Assembly (NCBI GenBank): GCA_002483425.1
Contig: DLHW01000028.1
Span: 42,123-47,782 of the forward strand
DNA: 5,660 bases
Reading direction: 5' to 3'
DNA from: Methylococcaceae bacterium UBA7658
GTDB taxonomy: Bacteria > Pseudomonadota > Gammaproteobacteria > Methylococcales > Methylomonadaceae
Shown: piece after piece, positions 4,815-5,660 of the stretch
Layout of the letters: each line of letters starts with the position of its first letter
Numbering within the stretch: the first letter of the stretch is position 1
Notes under the pieces: generated by a model
Told to the model about the DNA's origin: nothing
Databases searched by the model: none
Seen by the model: the letters and a program-made list of their open reading frames with translations, nothing else
Position numbers and translations under genes: made by a program

Positions 4815-5270
4815 CTTAACTCCTTATAAAATTGAAATAAAAATTGGGATTCGTCAAATGCCATCGGTCCCGCTGGGGGCGAGTTCTTGTCACCCTTAAC
4901 CGTTATTCCGGGCATAGGCCGATAAGGTTCAATTTTTTTTAGTTCAATTTTCAAACGTTGCTAGACGAGCCGGGCAATCCGTTGAAAGAATGGATCTGAG
5001 TGATTTCGCGGAGCACCGAACAAGCCGCGGCAGGATTGTGCGATTGTGTTAAATTATGGCGCTTTCGTTGATTACAGTTGTGCGCACACTCAAAGGCTAA
5101 AGACTTAGGTCAGTGCAGTTGATATTGCCGAGGATAAGGGGGTTACGAGCCAGGTTTTTGTTTAAGCAACGGCTTCTGATTCGATTCGGTTAATTTAACG
5201 ACCGGCTTGTTTCGACCCGGACTAATTCAGCAAGGATTGTTTACAGTATTACCTTCACCGCCGGTAATTT
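4815..5270. other. Intergenic region between xseA and the four-cysteine gene
   Basis: About 450 bases without a convincing gene. The left part is the leader of the gene at 4302-4814, including its ribosome site, a TTGACG at roughly 4850-4856 (minus strand) that could be a -35 with no good -10, and the duplicated GTTCAATTTT. Further right are a tandem GATTGTG (5034-5040, 5042-5048), the palindrome TGTGCGCACA (5079-5088) and a weak stem ATTACC/GGTAAT (5248-5268) just after the xseA stop, which lacks a T run. No clear xseA terminator is seen. Confidence 0.5.
4927..4951 (-). promoter_or_regulatory. Duplicated element with shared GAACTAAAAAAAA motif upstream of the four-cysteine gene
   Basis: The plus strand shows GTTCAATTTT twice (4927-4936 and 4942-4951), 15 bases apart. 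On the minus strand the right copy gives TTGAAC followed by eight A after one T. The 13 bases GAACTAAAAAAAA (4933-4945) are identical to those upstream of the sigma operon, in the same direction relative to the gene and about 120 bases from the start codon. This may be a -35 element of an ECF promoter or a pair of regulator sites. Confidence 0.35.
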
Positions 5271-5660
5271 TTACACTCGATTAGTTATTGCGTCTACTTG
5301 GCTGACAAATTGTCCTTCCGCAATGCGCGTCACCACTTTATCGCCAATCTTCAATTGTTCCGGCGAGCGAACAATATGACCGGAATTTTGTAAAGTGACC
5401 AAAGCATAACCTCGATTTAAGGTGGCCAAAGGGCTGATGGCATGAAGCGTTTGGCTCAGGTTGAATAATTGCTGGTTGCAGTGTTTAATTCGCGCATTGA
5501 TTGCGGTAAATAAACGTTCTTTTAAATGGGCTTGGTAAGTCAAATTGCGGCGGATAGTAATTTGCGGCGCGCTTCGCCAGAACCGCGCCGTGATTGCTTC
5601 GGCGGCGCTTCGGTCATGCGCCAGTTTTTGCCGGAATGATCTTTGTAAGCGGGCTTCAAG
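5271..5660 (-). CDS. xseA: Exodeoxyribonuclease VII large subunit, C-terminal part (cut by window end)
   Basis: An open frame from the right edge of the window to a TAA at 5271, 129 codons long, so the start lies outside. Full-length XseA is about 400-450 residues; this is the last third or quarter. The visible part has a long basic/amphipathic helical stretch (LEARLQRSFRQKL, then RIKHCNQQLFNLSQ), as in the coiled-coil region that binds many copies of the small subunit XseB. It ends with the family's conserved tail: SPLATLNRGYALV, then the block containing GDKVVTRIAEGQF. Exonuclease VII degrades single-stranded DNA into oligonucleotides in mismatch repair and DNA damage processing; the nuclease centre is not in this fragment. 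An in-frame TTG at 5543 is not the start, since the frame and its homology-like helix continue upstream. xseB is not visible here. Confidence 0.9.
   Translation of the reverse strand, partial: LEARLQRSFRQKLAHDRSAAEAITARFWRSAPQITIRRNLTYQAHLKERLFTAINARIKHCNQQLFNLSQTLHAISPLATLNRGYALVTLQNSGHIVRSPEQLKIGDKVVTRIAEGQFVSQVDAITNRV

Noticed and set aside
4322..4899. Two overlapping plus-strand ORFs opposite the four-cysteine gene
   Set aside because: The minus-strand frame has a signal peptide, cysteine pattern and ideal ribosome site; these are shadows.
4990..5052. 20-residue plus-strand ORF (ATG GAT CTG ... TAA)
   Set aside because: Too short, with a weak purine stretch in front, no recognisable features and no neighbouring plus-strand gene.
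5248..5268. ATTACC/GGTAAT stem after the xseA stop as a terminator
   Set aside because: Only six pairs, a 9-base loop and no T run on the minus strand.

Overview
The window looks like an ordinary chromosomal stretch of a Gram-negative bacterium. The best guess is a gammaproteobacterium of the methanotroph type (Methylococcales-like). Pointers are a C-terminal VPIPA-type exosortase sorting signal (a PEP-CTERM relative frequent in that group), a lipoprotein whose signal avoids Asp at +2 and so fits outer-membrane sorting, and a proteobacterial-style exonuclease VII subunit. This assignment rests on recalled family knowledge and is not proven. All the well-supported genes lie on the minus strand, so the story reads from right to left.

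Right edge (5271-5660): the last 129 codons of xseA, the large subunit of exonuclease VII, cut by the window end. A gene-free spacer of about 450 bases follows (4815-5270). It holds the leader of the next gene, a duplicated GTTCAATTTT element and a 10-base palindrome. Next is a small secreted protein of unknown function with four cysteines (4302-4814), followed by a strong stem-loop (4246-4274) that overlaps an alternative smaller one.

Centre (1446-4047): a tight three-gene operon. An ECF sigma factor is followed by a membrane-spanning zinc-finger anti-sigma factor and then a lipoprotein subtilisin-like (S8) protease. Both junctions are 4-base ATGA overlaps. The periplasmic end of the anti-sigma factor resembles the propeptide of the protease encoded next to it. 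The natural reading is an envelope-sensing switch in which protease, propeptide-like domain and anti-sigma factor interact, and the sigma factor is released when the balance shifts. A 13-base element, GAACTAAAAAAAA read on the minus strand, lies about 110-130 bases upstream of both the sigma gene and the secreted-protein gene. It could be a shared promoter element, which would make the secreted protein a regulon member.

Left part (1-1445): an AT-rich region of about 720 bases (729-1445) with several inverted repeats and one very short, doubtful ORF. Then comes a secreted protein with a C-terminal exosortase-type anchor (161-700), ending in a clear intrinsic terminator with a UUCG loop (113-140). 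Bases 1-110 show no gene.

No RNA genes, CRISPR arrays, insertion sequences or attachment sites are visible. The most interesting element is the sigma / anti-sigma / protease operon, with its duplicated propeptide-like domain and an atypical protease active site.
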